Shown here one piece after another: positions 7,397 to 15,990 of a stretch of DNA of 64,000 nt. Source of the stretch: Mycolicibacterium frederiksbergense (GTDB taxonomy: Bacteria; Actinomycetota; Actinomycetes; Mycobacteriales; Mycobacteriaceae); assembly GCF_012223425.1 (NCBI RefSeq), contig NZ_CP038799.1, forward strand, positions 4,324,249-4,388,248. The letters are read 5' to 3'. A program made the translations under genes and the position numbers. The notes under the pieces were generated by a model that saw only the letters and a program-made list of their open reading frames with translations, was not told where the DNA came from and ran no database searches. Each line of letters begins with the position of its first letter. Position 1 is the stretch's first letter.

Positions 7397-8305
7397 ATGG
7401 CTGACCAAACTCCTGAATACCGCTTCGTGACATACGAAACCCTCGACGAGGGCACCATCGCCCGGATCATGCTGAACCGGCCGGAGGCGCGCAACGCGCA
7501 GAACCGCGGCATGCTGGTGGAGCTACATGAGGCGTTCCTGCGCGCCGAGGCAGACGACACCGTGCGTGTGGTCATTCTCGGCGGCAACGGCCCGATGTTC
7601 TCGGCCGGACACGATGTCGGGTCGAAGGTGCAGCGCGCCGAGTACACCCCGGGGCCCGATCAGCACCCCAGCTTCGCGGTGAACGGCGGGACGCGCCACG
7701 GCGCGGAGAGCCTGATGCTGCAGGAGTGGCATCACTACTTCGAGAACACCCGGCGCTGGCGCAATCTGCGCAAGATCACCATCGCCTCGGTACATGGTGA
7801 CGTCTACGCGGCGGCACTGATGCTCATGTGGTCCTGCGACCTGATCGTCGCCGCCGACAACACTCGCTTCACCGACGTCGTCGGCACTCGGCTCGGCATG
7901 TGCGGCGTCGAATACTTCGCGCACCCTTGGGAATTCGGCGCCCGCAAAACCAAGGAGCTGATGCTCACCGGGGACACGCTCTCGGTGGAAGAGGGCCACG
8001 CGCTAGGGATGGTGTCCAAGATCTTCCCGGTCGACGAATTGGCCGACAAGACGGTCGAATTCGCCCGCCGCATCGCCAAGGTGCCGACCATGGCGGCGCT
8101 GCTGGTCAAGGAGTCGGTGAACCAGACCCAGGACAACCAGGGGTTCTACAACTCGCTGAACGCCTGCTTCACCCTGCACGAACTGAACCACAGCCACTGG
8201 GCACAGGTGCACGAGAACAAGTTCCCGGTCGGACTGGTCGAGGACGGCCTTGAGGACTGGAAGACCGCCGGCCCGCCGAAGGCTGCGGTCAAAGACCAGC
8301 CCTAG
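7397..8305 (+). CDS. enoyl-CoA hydratase/isomerase (crotonase family)
   Basis: A 302-residue crotonase-fold protein. It has LNRPEARNAQN (about 28-38), the oxyanion-hole segment SAGHDVGSK (about 73-81), and VHGDVYAAALMLMWSCDLIVAADN, the second conserved block, where the usual G-G is altered to YAAA. ATG 7397 is preferred over GTG 7388; AAAGGAA lies upstream of both. It is the third gene after the DUF35/Ltp pair and closes that operon at a long hairpin terminator. Likely role: hydrating or isomerising an unsaturated acyl-CoA ahead of Ltp cleavage. Confidence 0.83.
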   Translation: MADQTPEYRFVTYETLDEGTIARIMLNRPEARNAQNRGMLVELHEAFLRAEADDTVRVVILGGNGPMFSAGHDVGSKVQRAEYTPGPDQHPSFAVNGGTRHGAESLMLQEWHHYFENTRRWRNLRKITIASVHGDVYAAALMLMWSCDLIVAADNTRFTDVVGTRLGMCGVEYFAHPWEFGARKTKELMLTGDTLSVEEGHALGMVSKIFPVDELADKTVEFARRIAKVPTMAALLVKESVNQTQDNQGFYNSLNACFTLHELNHSHWAQVHENKFPVGLVEDGLEDWKTAGPPKAAVKDQP

Positions 8306-8310
8306 CTTGC

Positions 8311-8359
8311 GATTTGTGGCGTTCTCGTCGGAACCATTCCGGCGAGAACGCCACAAATC
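8311..8359. terminator. bidirectional hairpin terminator
   Basis: A 17-bp perfect inverted repeat (8311-8327 with 8343-8359) continues inward by six more pairs including one G-T, leaving a 3-base loop. It lies between the convergent stops of the enoyl-CoA hydratase and the KstD-like gene and overlaps the latter's stop. There is no strong U-tract, as is common for mycobacterial hairpins. Confidence 0.8.
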
Positions 8360-9989
8360 ACTCGAGGGATTCGCCGGTGGCGGCGGCGTACCCGCTGCGG
8401 TAGCCGAAGGTCATGGCCGGCCCCAGCGTGCCGCCCGCGCCGCCGTAGGCCTTCCCGGTCACCCCGGCCATCGCGTTGCCTGCGGCGAACAGCCCGGGGA
8501 TGACCTTCCCGCTGACATGCAGGACGCGGCCGTCACGGTCGGTGCGCGGACCGCCCTTGGTCCCCATCGCGCCGACTGCCACCGGCACCGCGTAGAACGG
8601 GGCGGTGTCCAGCGGGCCCAGGGTCTGTAGTGCCGGGGTCGCCGCCGAGGGGTCACCCCAGTATCCGTCGTATGCGCTTGCGCCACGGCCGAAGTCGGGA
8701 TCGTTCTCGTCGGCGACGTTGGTGTTCCAGGCGTCGACGGTCCGGGTGAGGCCTTCGGGGTCGATGCCGAGCTTTGCGCCCAGATCATCGAGGGTGGCAG
8801 ATTCGTGGAACCAGTCCGGCGCCGGCCCGTCGGGATCCACCCCGAGAAATCCGTAGCGCTTGAGGTGCTGCGCGTCGAAGACGATCCAGGCCGGATCGTT
8901 GAGATAGCCGGACCGGGGGTCGAGGTGGTGGAACGGACCGGCCATCGAGTTGTACTCGCCGGCCTCGTTGAGGAAGCGTTTGCCCGCCCGGTTGACGATG
9001 ATGCTGCGCGGGCGGGTCCGTTCCAGCCGGACGCTCCGGCTGCGGGGCTGCCCGCCCAGGGTGTCCCCGGGGATCTGCACGATGGGCACCCACCAGGCTT
9101 CGCCCATGTTCGCCAGATCGGCGCCGTGTGCCATGGCCATCCGCAGGCCGTCGCCGGTGTTGTTGGGCGGTGAGACCGCGCCGCGCATCGGCCCGCGCAG
9201 GTAGGCCTCCACAAGCTGGGGATCCCACTCGAATCCACCGGTGCCCAGGATCACCCCACGACGGGCCCGGACCGCGATGTCCCTGCCGCCGTGGTTGATC
9301 CGCACGCCGGCTATGCCCTGAGCGGATCCGATCAGTTCGACGGCGCGTGCGTCGGTGACCGGGGTGATGCCGAGGTCCAGCAGCCCCTTGAGCAGTCCCG
9401 CGATCAGTGCGGTGCCGGCGACACACGGTTCGGCCAGCGAATCGTCCACCGTGGCGTGAATGCGTGCCTTGGTCTCGGCGTCGATACCGACATTGCTGAA
9501 GTCCAGCGGAAACGCCGTGATGCGGTCGTGCCATGCACCGAGGGTGGCCAGATCGAACGGTTTGGCATTGAGCGACCGGCCGCCGCCCGGGCGCCCGCCG
9601 GGCAGTTCGGGTTTGTAATCGGGGAAGCCTTCGGCGATCTCGAATCGTAGATCGCTGTGCTGCTCCAGATAGTCCAGCATGGCCGGTCCGGTGCGCACGA
9701 AGGTCTCGACCAGGTCGCGGTCCATCGCGCCCAGGGATTGCGCCTCAAGGTATTTCAGCGCGTCCTGCACCGACAGCTCGGCGCCGGGGAGCCGGTCGTG
9801 GGCGGGTATCCAGGTGATACCACCGGATACCGCTGTGGTGCCCCCCACGGTCGGCGCCTTCTCATACACCGCGACACGGGCTCCGTTGGTGGCGGCGGTG
9901 AGCGCCGCGACCAGTCCGGCGCCGCCGCTGCCGAGGACGACGACGTCGACCTCGGAAGTCCATTCGATCTCTGAATCGGGCACTGCCAC
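8358..9989 (-). CDS. FAD-dependent dehydrogenase, KstD/fumarate-reductase-like
   Basis: A 543-residue flavoprotein. The N-terminal dinucleotide motif VVVLGSGGAGLVAAL (about 16-30) and VYEKAPTVGGTTAVSGG bind FAD. The C-terminal YGGAGGTLGPAMTFGY is the signature of the 3-ketosteroid delta-1-dehydrogenase group, where the Tyr and Gly contribute to catalysis. Function is therefore alpha,beta-dehydrogenation of a cyclic ketone, by family resemblance. The GTG start has AGGAAGG upstream and lies 11 bp downstream of the IclR gene stop, so the regulator and this enzyme form one operon. A second paralogue is at 14272-15990. Confidence 0.82.
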   Translation of the reverse strand: MAVPDSEIEWTSEVDVVVLGSGGAGLVAALTAATNGARVAVYEKAPTVGGTTAVSGGITWIPAHDRLPGAELSVQDALKYLEAQSLGAMDRDLVETFVRTGPAMLDYLEQHSDLRFEIAEGFPDYKPELPGGRPGGGRSLNAKPFDLATLGAWHDRITAFPLDFSNVGIDAETKARIHATVDDSLAEPCVAGTALIAGLLKGLLDLGITPVTDARAVELIGSAQGIAGVRINHGGRDIAVRARRGVILGTGGFEWDPQLVEAYLRGPMRGAVSPPNNTGDGLRMAMAHGADLANMGEAWWVPIVQIPGDTLGGQPRSRSVRLERTRPRSIIVNRAGKRFLNEAGEYNSMAGPFHHLDPRSGYLNDPAWIVFDAQHLKRYGFLGVDPDGPAPDWFHESATLDDLGAKLGIDPEGLTRTVDAWNTNVADENDPDFGRGASAYDGYWGDPSAATPALQTLGPLDTAPFYAVPVAVGAMGTKGGPRTDRDGRVLHVSGKVIPGLFAAGNAMAGVTGKAYGGAGGTLGPAMTFGYRSGYAAATGESLE

Positions 9990-10000
9990 AGTCCTTCCTG

Positions 10001-10735
10001 TCAGCTGAGGATGTCGGAGAGTTGCCTGGCCGCGCGTACCACCGCGTCCCGACCGTTGAGGACGACGTCCTCGCGGTGCGAGATCAGGTTGATGCAGGTG
10101 GGCGGGGAGGGCCGTCGGCGGCGTACCGGGACGGCCAGGCCGTAGGTGTCCGGCTCGACCTCGCCATGGGTGATGACCCAGCCCTGCTCGCGCGCCTGAC
10201 GCACGATCTCACGCTCACCGGGCCGGGGCGGCATGCTGGCCAGCAGTGCCGCGCCGGCCGCGCCCCGCTCCAGCGGATGGCGGCTGCCCTCATGGAAAGA
10301 CAACTGGTAGAAGACCAGCGTCGGCACGATGACGGCGATGGCGACCTGTTGATCGCCCTCGGCGACCAGCAACGACACCGTGGTGCCCAGGTCGTCGGCC
10401 AGCAGGCGCAGTGTCGGGACGCTGAGCTGGCGCACGTTGTTGTCGAAGGACGCGCCGAGTACGGCGAGTGCCGCTGCCGGCCGGTATTTGCCGTCGGAGC
10501 CCTTCGTGATGAACCGGGCCTGAGCCAGGGTGCTCAGAAGGCGGTAGGCGATGGTGCGGTGTACGCCGACGAAGTCGGCGACCTCGGCCGCGGTGACTCC
10601 GGTGGGTGCGCTGGACACGGCCTGCAGGGCGGAAAGCCCCCTGGCCAGGGTCTGTGAACCGGCGACCGGGCGCACGGTGTCCGGCGCGTCCGACCGTGGC
10701 TCTGAGCTCGGGTCGAGTCCCTTGACAGACGTCAT
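10001..10735 (-). CDS. IclR-family transcriptional regulator
   Basis: A 244-residue IclR-type regulator. An N-terminal winged helix-turn-helix (about 27-90: LARGLSALQAV, VTAAEVADFVGVHRTIAYRLLSTL) is followed by the effector-binding domain (TVSLLVAEGDQQVAIAV, HPLERGAAGAALLA). IclR proteins often control aromatic catabolism; MhpR of E. coli is the classic example beside mhpABC. Here it diverges from an mhpC/mhpA/mhpB-containing operon, so it is the obvious candidate activator or repressor of that operon and of the KstD-like gene it precedes. The effector is not deducible. Confidence 0.88.
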   Translation of the reverse strand: MTSVKGLDPSSEPRSDAPDTVRPVAGSQTLARGLSALQAVSSAPTGVTAAEVADFVGVHRTIAYRLLSTLAQARFITKGSDGKYRPAAALAVLGASFDNNVRQLSVPTLRLLADDLGTTVSLLVAEGDQQVAIAVIVPTLVFYQLSFHEGSRHPLERGAAGAALLASMPPRPGEREIVRQAREQGWVITHGEVEPDTYGLAVPVRRRRPSPPTCINLISHREDVVLNGRDAVVRAARQLSDILS

Positions 10736-10763
10736 CGCGAGAGTGATGCTCTATGGATATTGC

Positions 10764-10773
10764 ACATTAATGT
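10764..10773. promoter_or_regulatory. candidate IclR operator
   Basis: ACATTAATGT is a perfect 10-bp palindrome inside an unusually AT-rich stretch (10753-10793) of the divergent promoter between the IclR gene and the mhp-type operon. Position and AT content suit an IclR site or a -10 region. No second copy is present to confirm it. Confidence 0.4.
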
Positions 10774-10803
10774 TCGATATTAGCACATATGATTGCGCAC
10801 AAC

Positions 10804-10820
10804 CGAGAATGAGATTTCCG
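10804..10820. promoter_or_regulatory. weak GAGAAT-box-like site
   Basis: CGAGAATGAGATTTCCG fits the 7-3-7 pattern with a good left arm and about three mismatches in the right arm. It lies 27-43 bp upstream of the first gene of the mhp-type operon. It may link this operon to the regulator at 34.5 kb, but it could be chance. Confidence 0.25.
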
Positions 10821-10846
10821 CAAGAGCGGGATCGGTGAGGAGCGGG

Positions 10847-11713
10847 ATGTCCGTCCACGAAAGCGTCTGGAGTGATCTCCAGGGCGTTTCGTTCACCCAG
10901 GGCTACCTCGATGCGCGGGGTGTGCGCACCCGCTACCTGCACGCCGGCGACCCGAGCAAGCCGGCCCTGGTGCTGTTGCACGGCTCGGGGGGACACGCCG
11001 AGGCCTACGTGCGCAATCTGGAAGCGCACGCCGAGCATTTCTCGACGTGGTCGATCGACATGCTCGGTCACGGCTACACCGACAAGCCCGGACACCCGCT
11101 CGAGGTCGCGCACTATGTCGACCACCTGCTGGCGGTCTTCGACGCCATCGGCGCCGACAAGGTGTACCTGTCCGGAGAGTCCCTTGGCGGCTGGGTGGCC
11201 GCCCGCGCGGCCGCCGATCACCCGGAGCGAATCGAGCGACTGGTGCTCAATACCGCCGGTGGCTCGCAGGCCGATCCCGAGGTCATGAAGCGAATCATCA
11301 CGCTGTCCATGGCCGCCGCGGAGAACCCCGACTGGGACACCGTGCAGGCCCGCATCACATGGCTGATGGCCGACAAGTCCAAGGGGTACGACGATATCGT
11401 CGCCAGCCGTCAGAAGGTCTACCAGCAGCCGGGTTTCGTCGCCGCGATGAGCAACATCATGGCGCTGCAGGATCCCGAGATCCGGGCCCGCAACCTGCTC
11501 GGGCCCGCCGAGTACGGCGCCATCACGGCGCCCACCCTGGTGCTGTGGACCAGTGACGATCCCACCGCGGACGTCAGCGAGGGCAGACGCATCTCGGAGA
11601 TGATCCCGGGGGCGCGCTTCGAGGTGATGCCCGGCTGCGGTCACTGGCCGCAGTACGAGGACGCCAAGACCTTCGATCGCCTGCACATCGACTTCCTGCT
11701 GGGGCGTTCATGA
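10847..11713 (+). CDS. alpha/beta hydrolase, meta-cleavage product hydrolase (MhpC-like)
   Basis: A 288-residue alpha/beta hydrolase. It has the oxyanion motif LHGSGGHAEAY (about 45-55), nucleophile S112 in GESLGG, an acid in TSDDPTAD, and the catalytic His in GCGHWPQYE. This pattern fits C-C hydrolases that cut meta-cleavage products. It is followed directly by MhpA- and MhpB-like genes, the three upper steps of 3-hydroxyphenylpropionate breakdown. ATG 10847 has GAGGAG upstream and is preferred over a TTG at 10793. It is the first gene of a nine-gene, largely overlapping operon. Confidence 0.82.
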   Translation: MSVHESVWSDLQGVSFTQGYLDARGVRTRYLHAGDPSKPALVLLHGSGGHAEAYVRNLEAHAEHFSTWSIDMLGHGYTDKPGHPLEVAHYVDHLLAVFDAIGADKVYLSGESLGGWVAARAAADHPERIERLVLNTAGGSQADPEVMKRIITLSMAAAENPDWDTVQARITWLMADKSKGYDDIVASRQKVYQQPGFVAAMSNIMALQDPEIRARNLLGPAEYGAITAPTLVLWTSDDPTADVSEGRRISEMIPGARFEVMPGCGHWPQYEDAKTFDRLHIDFLLGRS

Positions 11714-13380
11714 CCGACGGCCGCGCCACCGAACAGGTCGACATCCTGATCGTCGGCGCCGGACCCGTCGGGCTGACACTGGCGAACATCCTTGGCCTAC
11801 AGGGTGTTCGGACCGTCATCGTGGAAGAACGCGACACCCTCATCGACTATCCCCGTGGCGTCGGACTCGATGACGAATCGTTGCGCACCTTCCAGTCCAT
11901 CGGCCTCGTCGAGCAGATCCTGCCGCATACCGTGCCGAACCAGATCCTGCGCTTCTTCGACGGCAAACGTCGTCTACTCGCCGAGATGGCGCCGCCGGAC
12001 GCCCGGTTCGGGTGGCCCAAGCGCAACGGATTCGTCCAGCCGCTCGTCGACGCCGAATTGCTGCGGGGGCTACAACGTTTCGACCATGTCGAGGTGCGGT
12101 GGGGCACCCGGATGGAGACGTGTGTGGCCGACGATGACGGTGTCACCGCCGACCTGCTGGCCGCCGGCGATCCGGTGAGCCTGCGGGCGCAGTACGTCGT
12201 CGGGTGCGACGGTGGACGCAGCGCCACCCGGCACCTGATGGGTGTCTCGTTCGAGGGCACCACCTCGGCGACGCGCTGGCTGGTCGTCGACCTCGCCTCC
12301 GACCCCCTCGGTCATCCCAACAGCGAGGTCGGCGCCGACCCGCACCGGCCGTACGCCTCCATCTCGATCGCGCACGGAATTCGGCGCTTCGAGTTCATGA
12401 TTCACGCCGATGAGACCGACGAGCAGGTCGAGAAGCCCGAGTTCATCGCGCGCATGCTGGCACCGTTCGTGCCGCACCCCGACCGGGTCGACATCATCCG
12501 GCACCGGGTCTACACCCATCACTCCCGGATCGCCGGGGCCTTCCGCACGGGCCGCATGCTGCTGGGCGGGGACGCCGCCCACCTGATGCCGGTGTGGCAG
12601 GGCCAGGGCTACAACAGCGGGATCCGCGATGCCGCCAACCTCGGCTGGAAGCTCGCCGCAGTGGTCAACGGTGATGCCGGAGACGGACTGCTGGACAGCT
12701 ACGACGCCGAACGCCGCAAGCACGCCCGGGCGATGATCGACCTGTCCACCCTGGTGGGCCGGGTCATCTCGCCGACCGATCCGCGCATCGCGACCCTGCG
12801 GGACAAGGTGATCCGCGCCGCATCGGTGGTTCCGACGCTGAAGCGCTACGTGCTGGAGATGCGGTTCAAACCCATGCCGCGCTACGACACCGGGGCGGTG
12901 GTGCACACCGAGTCGTCGTCGGCGATGCCACCGGCAGGCACGCTGTTCATCCAGCCCAACGTGGATACCCGCGATACCCAGAACATCCTGCTCGACGAGG
13001 TGCTCGGGACCGGGTTCGCCGTGCTGGCCTGGAACAACAATCCACGCGCCCTGCTCGGCGACGCGACCTTCGCGCGCTGGAAGAAACTGGGCGCCGCCCT
13101 CGTCGAGGCCCGGCCCAACACCCAGCTGCACTGGACCGGACACGACGACCCCGACGTCACCATCGTCGGCGACCGGACCGGCGCACTGAAGAAATTCTTC
13201 GATGCACACGCCGAGTCGGTGCTGTTCATCCGGCCGGACCGGTGCATCGCGGCGGCCTGCCTGGCCCAGTTGTCCGACGAGACCAGCAGCAAACTATTCG
13301 CTGTCCTCTGCCTCACCGCGGGAGGTGAAACCCATGTCCCAGATCGCCCTGTGCTGCATGTCGCACAGCCCCCTGCTTAA
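11710..13380 (+). CDS. FAD-dependent aromatic hydroxylase (MhpA-like)
   Basis: A 556-residue class A flavin monooxygenase, the expected length for 3-(3-hydroxyphenyl)propionate hydroxylase. It has the FAD motif ILIVGAGPVGLTLAN (about 13-27), the DG motif GCDGGRSATRHL (about 161-172), and GDAAHLMPVWQGQGYNSGI, which combines the GD motif with the MhpA-type PxxGQG loop. It would ortho-hydroxylate a phenol to a catechol with NAD(P)H and O2. It overlaps mhpC by ATGA and the following mhpB by 47 bp. The natural substrate may be a larger ring-bearing acid than in E. coli. Confidence 0.85.
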   Translation: MTDGRATEQVDILIVGAGPVGLTLANILGLQGVRTVIVEERDTLIDYPRGVGLDDESLRTFQSIGLVEQILPHTVPNQILRFFDGKRRLLAEMAPPDARFGWPKRNGFVQPLVDAELLRGLQRFDHVEVRWGTRMETCVADDDGVTADLLAAGDPVSLRAQYVVGCDGGRSATRHLMGVSFEGTTSATRWLVVDLASDPLGHPNSEVGADPHRPYASISIAHGIRRFEFMIHADETDEQVEKPEFIARMLAPFVPHPDRVDIIRHRVYTHHSRIAGAFRTGRMLLGGDAAHLMPVWQGQGYNSGIRDAANLGWKLAAVVNGDAGDGLLDSYDAERRKHARAMIDLSTLVGRVISPTDPRIATLRDKVIRAASVVPTLKRYVLEMRFKPMPRYDTGAVVHTESSSAMPPAGTLFIQPNVDTRDTQNILLDEVLGTGFAVLAWNNNPRALLGDATFARWKKLGAALVEARPNTQLHWTGHDDPDVTIVGDRTGALKKFFDAHAESVLFIRPDRCIAAACLAQLSDETSSKLFAVLCLTAGGETHVPDRPVLHVAQPPA

Positions 13381-14275
13381 CTTGCCGGGGCCCTCTGCGG
13401 AGTTGCTCGAGGACATCAACGCCCAGCTCGCGAGGGCTCGCGCCTTCGTGACCGACTTCGATCCCGAGCTCGTGGTCATCTTCTCCCCGGACCACTACAA
13501 CGGCTTCTTCTACCGGCTGATGCCACCGTTCTGTATCGGTGGCGCCGCCACCGGGGTCGGCGACTACGGCACCTACGCCGGACCGCTCGACGTCCCCGCC
13601 TCGCTCGCCAACGAGATGGCCGCGGCGGCCTGGGAATCCGGGGTCGACGTGTCGCTGTCGGCGGCCATGGACGTCGATCACGGCACGGTGCAGCCATTGG
13701 AAGTGCTGTTCGGCGATGCGGCCTCGCGACCGGTCATCCCGGTCTTCATCAACTCGGTGGCCACCCCGCTCGGCCCGCTGAAACGCACTCGGGCCCTCGG
13801 CACCGCCCTGGGTGAGTATCTCGGCACTCTGGGCAAGCGGGTACTCGTCGTCGGATCCGGTGGGCTGTCCCACGATCCGCCGGTGCCAACGCTGGCCACC
13901 GCGCCGCCCGCGGCGCTGGCCCGGATCGTCGGTGGGGCGCCGATGTCCCCGGAAGGCCGGGCGGCCCGGCAGGACGCGGTGATCGCCGCCGCGCATGAGT
14001 TCGCGCACGGGCAGAGCCCGCTGCGGCCGCTGAACCCGGACTGGGATCACGCGCTGCTGGATCTGATCGACACCAACCGGCTGTCCGAGGTGGATGGCTG
14101 GAGCAACGAGTGGATCGCGCGCGAGGCCGGCAATTCGGCACACGAGATCCGCACCTGGGTGGCGGCTTTCGCCGCGATGTCAGCCCAGGGCAACTACCAG
14201 ACGCAGCAGCGCTACTACCGCGCTGCTCCCGAGCTGATCGCGGGATTCGCGATCCGGACGGCGGTACCCGCGTGA
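13334..14275 (+). CDS. mhpB: 2,3-dihydroxyphenylpropionate 1,2-dioxygenase (extradiol, LigB superfamily)
   Basis: A 313-residue protein with strong end-to-end similarity to E. coli MhpB (314 residues). Shared features include SPDHYNGFFY, MPPFCIGG, the catalytic histidines H116 (DVDHG) and H180 (GGLSH), matching E. coli H115 and H179, and HEIRTWVAAFAA near the C-terminus. It uses Fe(II) and O2 for extradiol ring cleavage. The start ATG 13334 has GGAGGTGAAA in front of it and lies inside the end of the mhpA-like gene. No mhpD, mhpE or mhpF homologue occurs in the window, so the lower meta pathway must be elsewhere or different. Confidence 0.92.
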   Translation: MSQIALCCMSHSPLLNLPGPSAELLEDINAQLARARAFVTDFDPELVVIFSPDHYNGFFYRLMPPFCIGGAATGVGDYGTYAGPLDVPASLANEMAAAAWESGVDVSLSAAMDVDHGTVQPLEVLFGDAASRPVIPVFINSVATPLGPLKRTRALGTALGEYLGTLGKRVLVVGSGGLSHDPPVPTLATAPPAALARIVGGAPMSPEGRAARQDAVIAAAHEFAHGQSPLRPLNPDWDHALLDLIDTNRLSEVDGWSNEWIAREAGNSAHEIRTWVAAFAAMSAQGNYQTQQRYYRAAPELIAGFAIRTAVPA

Positions 14276-15990
14276 ACAACCAGTACGACCACACCGTCGA
14301 CGTCCTGGTCGTCGGCTCAGGCGGCGGTGGCATGACCGCCGCGCTGAAGGCCGATGCGGCCGGACTCTCCACCCTGATCGTGGAGAAGTCGCCGAAGTTC
14401 GGCGGGTCGACCGCGCTGTCCGGCGGCGGCATCTGGGTACCCGGCGCGCCGTCACAGCGCCGTGCCGGCTACCGCCCGGACCCCGACGGCGTGTTCGACT
14501 ACCTCAAGACCATCACCGGCGGATTGGTCAGCGACGAGCGGCTGCGCGCCTATGTCGACGCCGCGCCGGAGATGATGGACTTCCTGGAGCGCTCCAGCGA
14601 CTGGTTCGAATTCGTCTGGAAGCCCGGCTATGCCGACTACTACCCGGAACTGCCCGGCGGGTCCGAGCGGGGCAGCACCATCAACGTCCCCGAGATCGAC
14701 CTGCGCAAGCTCGGCGCCGAAGAGCAGAATCTGCTGGCCCCGTTGGCGCTCGCCCCGAAGGGAATCTGGTTCGCGCCCAAGGATCTACGGCTGTTCTATC
14801 AGGTCCGGCAGAACTGGCGGGGCAAGGCGGTCCTGGTGAAACTGATCTGGCGGATGTTCCGTGCCCGGGTGTTCGGGGACCGGATGGCCGCCATCGGCCA
14901 GTCGCTGATGGCCCGGATGCGCCTGGCGCTGCAGGAGCACGACATCCCGCTGTGGCTGTCGTCCCCGATGACCGAACTCATCACCGACGTGGACGGCCGG
15001 GTGGTCGGCGCCGTCGTCGAGCGCGACGGAAAGCCGCTGCGCATCGGTGCCCGCGGTGGGGTGGTGCTGGCCACCGGCGGATTCGACCACGATATGGAAT
15101 GGCGCCGCCGGTATCTTCCGCTACTGGAGAAGGACTGGAGCTTCGGCAACCCGGCCGCCACCGGTGACGGTATCCGGGCGGGGGAGAAGGTCGGTGCCGC
15201 CACCGAACTGCTGGACGAGGCATGGTGGTTCCCCGCGATGTGCTGGCCGGACGGGCGGTTGCAGTTCATGCTCAACGAACGCATGATGCCTGCCCAGTTC
15301 GTCGTCAACGGCGCGGGTAAACGCTTCATCAACGAGGCCGCGCCCTACATGGACTTCGCGCACGCGATGATCGAGGGACAGCAGTCCGGCATCGACCATG
15401 TGCCCTGCTGGCTGGTCACCGATATCGCATCGTTCCACCGCTACGTGGTCGGCGGGCACCTGCCGATCCCGAAGGTGCCCTTCGCCCCGGTACCGACCGG
15501 GCGCAAGATCCCGCAGGCCTGGCTGGACTCGGGCATCGTGGCGGCGGCGGGGAGTTTCGAGGAACTGGCCACCAAGATCGGCGTACCACCGGCCGAATTG
15601 CGCAACACGGCAATGCGGTTCAACGATCTCGCGCGCCAAGGGCACGACGACGACTTCAACCGCGGCGACAGTGCCTATGACAACTACTACGGCGACCCCA
15701 CCCTGCCCAACCCGAATCTCGCACCCCTGGGCAAGCCGCCGTACCTGGCCTTCCAGATCATCCTCGGTGATCTGGGCACCTCGGGCGGGCTGCTGACCGA
15801 CGAACACGCCAGGGTGCTGCGCGAGGACGGCAGCGTGATCGCCGGCCTCTATGCCACCGGCAACACCTCGGCCGCGGTGATGGGCCGCAGCTACGCCGGT
15901 GCAGGCGCCACCATCGGACCCGCCATGACGTTCGGCTACGTTGCGGCACAACACATATCTGAGAACTCCAATAGAGAGGTAACCGCATGA
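14272..15990 (+). CDS. FAD-dependent 3-ketosteroid dehydrogenase-like flavoprotein
   Basis: A 572-residue flavoprotein starting at the GTG that overlaps the mhpB stop. VLVVGSGGGGMTAAL (about 11-25) and SPKFGGSTALSGGGIWVPG bind FAD. The C-terminal RSYAGAGATIGPAMTFGY is the KstD signature with the conserved Tyr and Gly. Length and motifs fit 3-ketosteroid delta-1-dehydrogenases (510-570 residues). Its place between ring-cleavage and LLM genes suggests dehydrogenation that drives ring aromatisation before Mhp-type hydroxylation and cleavage, as in steroid A-ring degradation. The steroid nature of the substrate is inference. Confidence 0.84.
   Translation: MNNQYDHTVDVLVVGSGGGGMTAALKADAAGLSTLIVEKSPKFGGSTALSGGGIWVPGAPSQRRAGYRPDPDGVFDYLKTITGGLVSDERLRAYVDAAPEMMDFLERSSDWFEFVWKPGYADYYPELPGGSERGSTINVPEIDLRKLGAEEQNLLAPLALAPKGIWFAPKDLRLFYQVRQNWRGKAVLVKLIWRMFRARVFGDRMAAIGQSLMARMRLALQEHDIPLWLSSPMTELITDVDGRVVGAVVERDGKPLRIGARGGVVLATGGFDHDMEWRRRYLPLLEKDWSFGNPAATGDGIRAGEKVGAATELLDEAWWFPAMCWPDGRLQFMLNERMMPAQFVVNGAGKRFINEAAPYMDFAHAMIEGQQSGIDHVPCWLVTDIASFHRYVVGGHLPIPKVPFAPVPTGRKIPQAWLDSGIVAAAGSFEELATKIGVPPAELRNTAMRFNDLARQGHDDDFNRGDSAYDNYYGDPTLPNPNLAPLGKPPYLAFQIILGDLGTSGGLLTDEHARVLREDGSVIAGLYATGNTSAAVMGRSYAGAGATIGPAMTFGYVAAQHISENSNREVTA

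Noticed and set aside
8311..8359. The GTTCTCG/CGAGAAC repeat as another GAGAAT operator
   Set aside because: Its arms belong to a long hairpin between convergent genes; the spacing is 15 bases and no promoter is nearby.
14110..14271. Extended start for the KstD-like gene inside mhpB
   Set aside because: The extension reads mhpB in another frame with no domain; the GTG at 14272 overlapping the mhpB stop directly precedes the FAD motif and matches the overlap style of the operon.
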